Shown here one piece after another: positions 63,325 through 64,000 of a DNA stretch of 64,000 bases. The first letter of the stretch is position 1. Every line of letters starts with the position of its first letter. The DNA comes from Acaryochloris sp. CCMEE 5410. Lineage in GTDB: Bacteria > Cyanobacteriota > Cyanobacteriia > Thermosynechococcales > Thermosynechococcaceae. The notes beneath the pieces are model-generated. The model saw only the letters and a program-made list of their open reading frames with translations. It had not been told where the DNA came from and made no database searches. The position numbers and the translations under genes were made by a program. The stretch lies in assembly GCF_000238775.2 (NCBI RefSeq), contig NZ_AFEJ02000001.1, positions 4,452,346-4,516,345 on the forward strand, in the 5' to 3' direction.

Positions 63325-64000
63325 ATGATTACTCATCAAACCCTCTGTAAGAAACATCATTCGTTGAAGCGCAACTGCTTAAAATTCTTGAGTGTGAGCA
63401 GTGTTCTTCTTATCCTTATCAGTGGATGCAGTTCGGATAGCTCTAAATCCAATCGAAGGCCCAAACAGAGGATCCGGCAGCAGCAAGTTCTCCAGCGCCG
63501 CTCAACTCAACGCCGACAAAATTAAGTTAACGGTCGCTTCTCCTGAGTCTTTGCGTGTTAAACAGGGGGATTTGATTGTTAAGGGCAAATTTTGGTCGAT
63601 CGGACTGCAGCCCGCCAAAATATTATGCTCGTCGTCAGAAGTGCAACAAGAAGTGGCGCTTTTAACGGCGACTGAACAGATTCCGACGGCTCCAACCAAT
63701 ACCAATGCCGCAGAGGTTCAGGTACAGCAAGCCCGAGAACGGGTTCGTTTAGCGGATGCTGCGATTCAAGATTATCTGTCTAAATCTCCTTACACTGATT
63801 TAGCTCGCCAAACCCTGCCTCTACCGACAGAGGAGAAACAGTTAGCACAGTTGCAGTTCGCCAAACATCAGCCCAAGCCCAGTTAAAGCAGGCCATTGCC
63901 CAGCGTAATTCATTGCAAGCGTCTCAACAAGAGCGACAACAGGGGCAGGCGGTTGCGTCCAGTAAAAAGACTCAACTCCTTAATGAGCTGAAAACCATTG
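63325..64000 (+). pseudogene. HlyD-like membrane-fusion adaptor, frameshifted and cut by the window edge
   Basis: The N-terminus in frame 1 is a lipoprotein-like signal ('FLSVSSVLLILISGCSSDSS', Cys in a lipobox). The frame changes to 2 before 'SAAQLNADKIKLTVASPESL', 'RVKQGDLIVKG' (HlyD/biotinyl-lipoyl type). 'ILVDRTAARQ' continues in frame 1 near 63589, then 'QQEVALLTATEQIPTAPTNT' and the coiled coil 'AAEVQVQQARERVRLADAAI' in frame 2. Past the written stop (63886) it resumes in frame 1 as 'SAQAQLKQAIAQRNSLQASQ'. It would be the periplasmic adaptor of an efflux or secretion pump. At least four shifts occur in 560 bases. Confidence 0.7.

Overview
The window is cyanobacterial chromosomal DNA. 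The signs are frequent HIP1-type GCGATCGC octamers, a 31-codon photosystem I gene (psaM), the phylloquinone genes menC-menE, a DesB-type desaturase, a pilG-H-I-J-L phototaxis/chemotaxis operon, an NtcA-type promoter and a candidate PerR-katG pair. The gene set and the number of insertion sequences would suit an Acaryochloris-like genome, but I cannot prove the genus from sequence alone.

Layout. 0-5.8 kb: a glyoxalase-fold protein, an ISAzo13-like insertion sequence, a large secreted filamentous-haemagglutinin-type exoprotein and a degenerate GGDEF protein. 6.5-13.4 kb: NADAR N-glycosidase and GNAT genes, a Fur/PerR regulator divergent from katG, then a SulP anion transporter followed by a universal stress protein. 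13.9-18.9 kb: a PhnD-like lipoprotein with an ABC ATPase but no permease, a Tat-exported phosphatase, a second orphan ABC ATPase and an OmpR-type response regulator with a good NtcA class II promoter. 19-22.6 kb: psaM, a TerC protein and a sirtuin.

22.7-26.7 kb looks like a fossil integron. Reading leftward from a truncated, frameshifted IntI-type integrase relic (on +) there are attI-like core sites, then cassettes on the opposite strand: a TPR protein, hicBA toxin-antitoxin and a VOC protein. One attC with good R and L boxes has been split by an ISKra4-like element carrying an 8-bp target duplication. This is the most unusual locus in the window.

26.7-33.1 kb: DUF6348, ndk, a PAP2 phosphatase, DUF2237, and a tandem pair of Tat-exported proteins fusing a trypsin-like protease to a formylglycine-generating-enzyme-like domain. 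33.1-41.3 kb: the pil chemotaxis operon (minus strand). 41.7-52 kb: a DUF2817 peptidase-like protein, an intact IS5-like element with direct repeats, a 1187-residue coiled-coil/BRCT protein, a 44-residue protein, a frameshifted DUF3352 gene and a hexapeptide acyltransferase. 53-58.2 kb: a VanY-like peptidase, a Ser/Thr kinase with SH3 domains, and menC-menE. 58.7-64 kb holds almost only broken genes: a HAD phosphatase, a TM2 protein, an XRE regulator, a desB-like desaturase and a HlyD-type adaptor cut by the window edge. Many breaks look like single-base losses, so uncorrected sequencing indels compete with real gene decay as the explanation.

No tRNA, rRNA or CRISPR array was recognised by eye.
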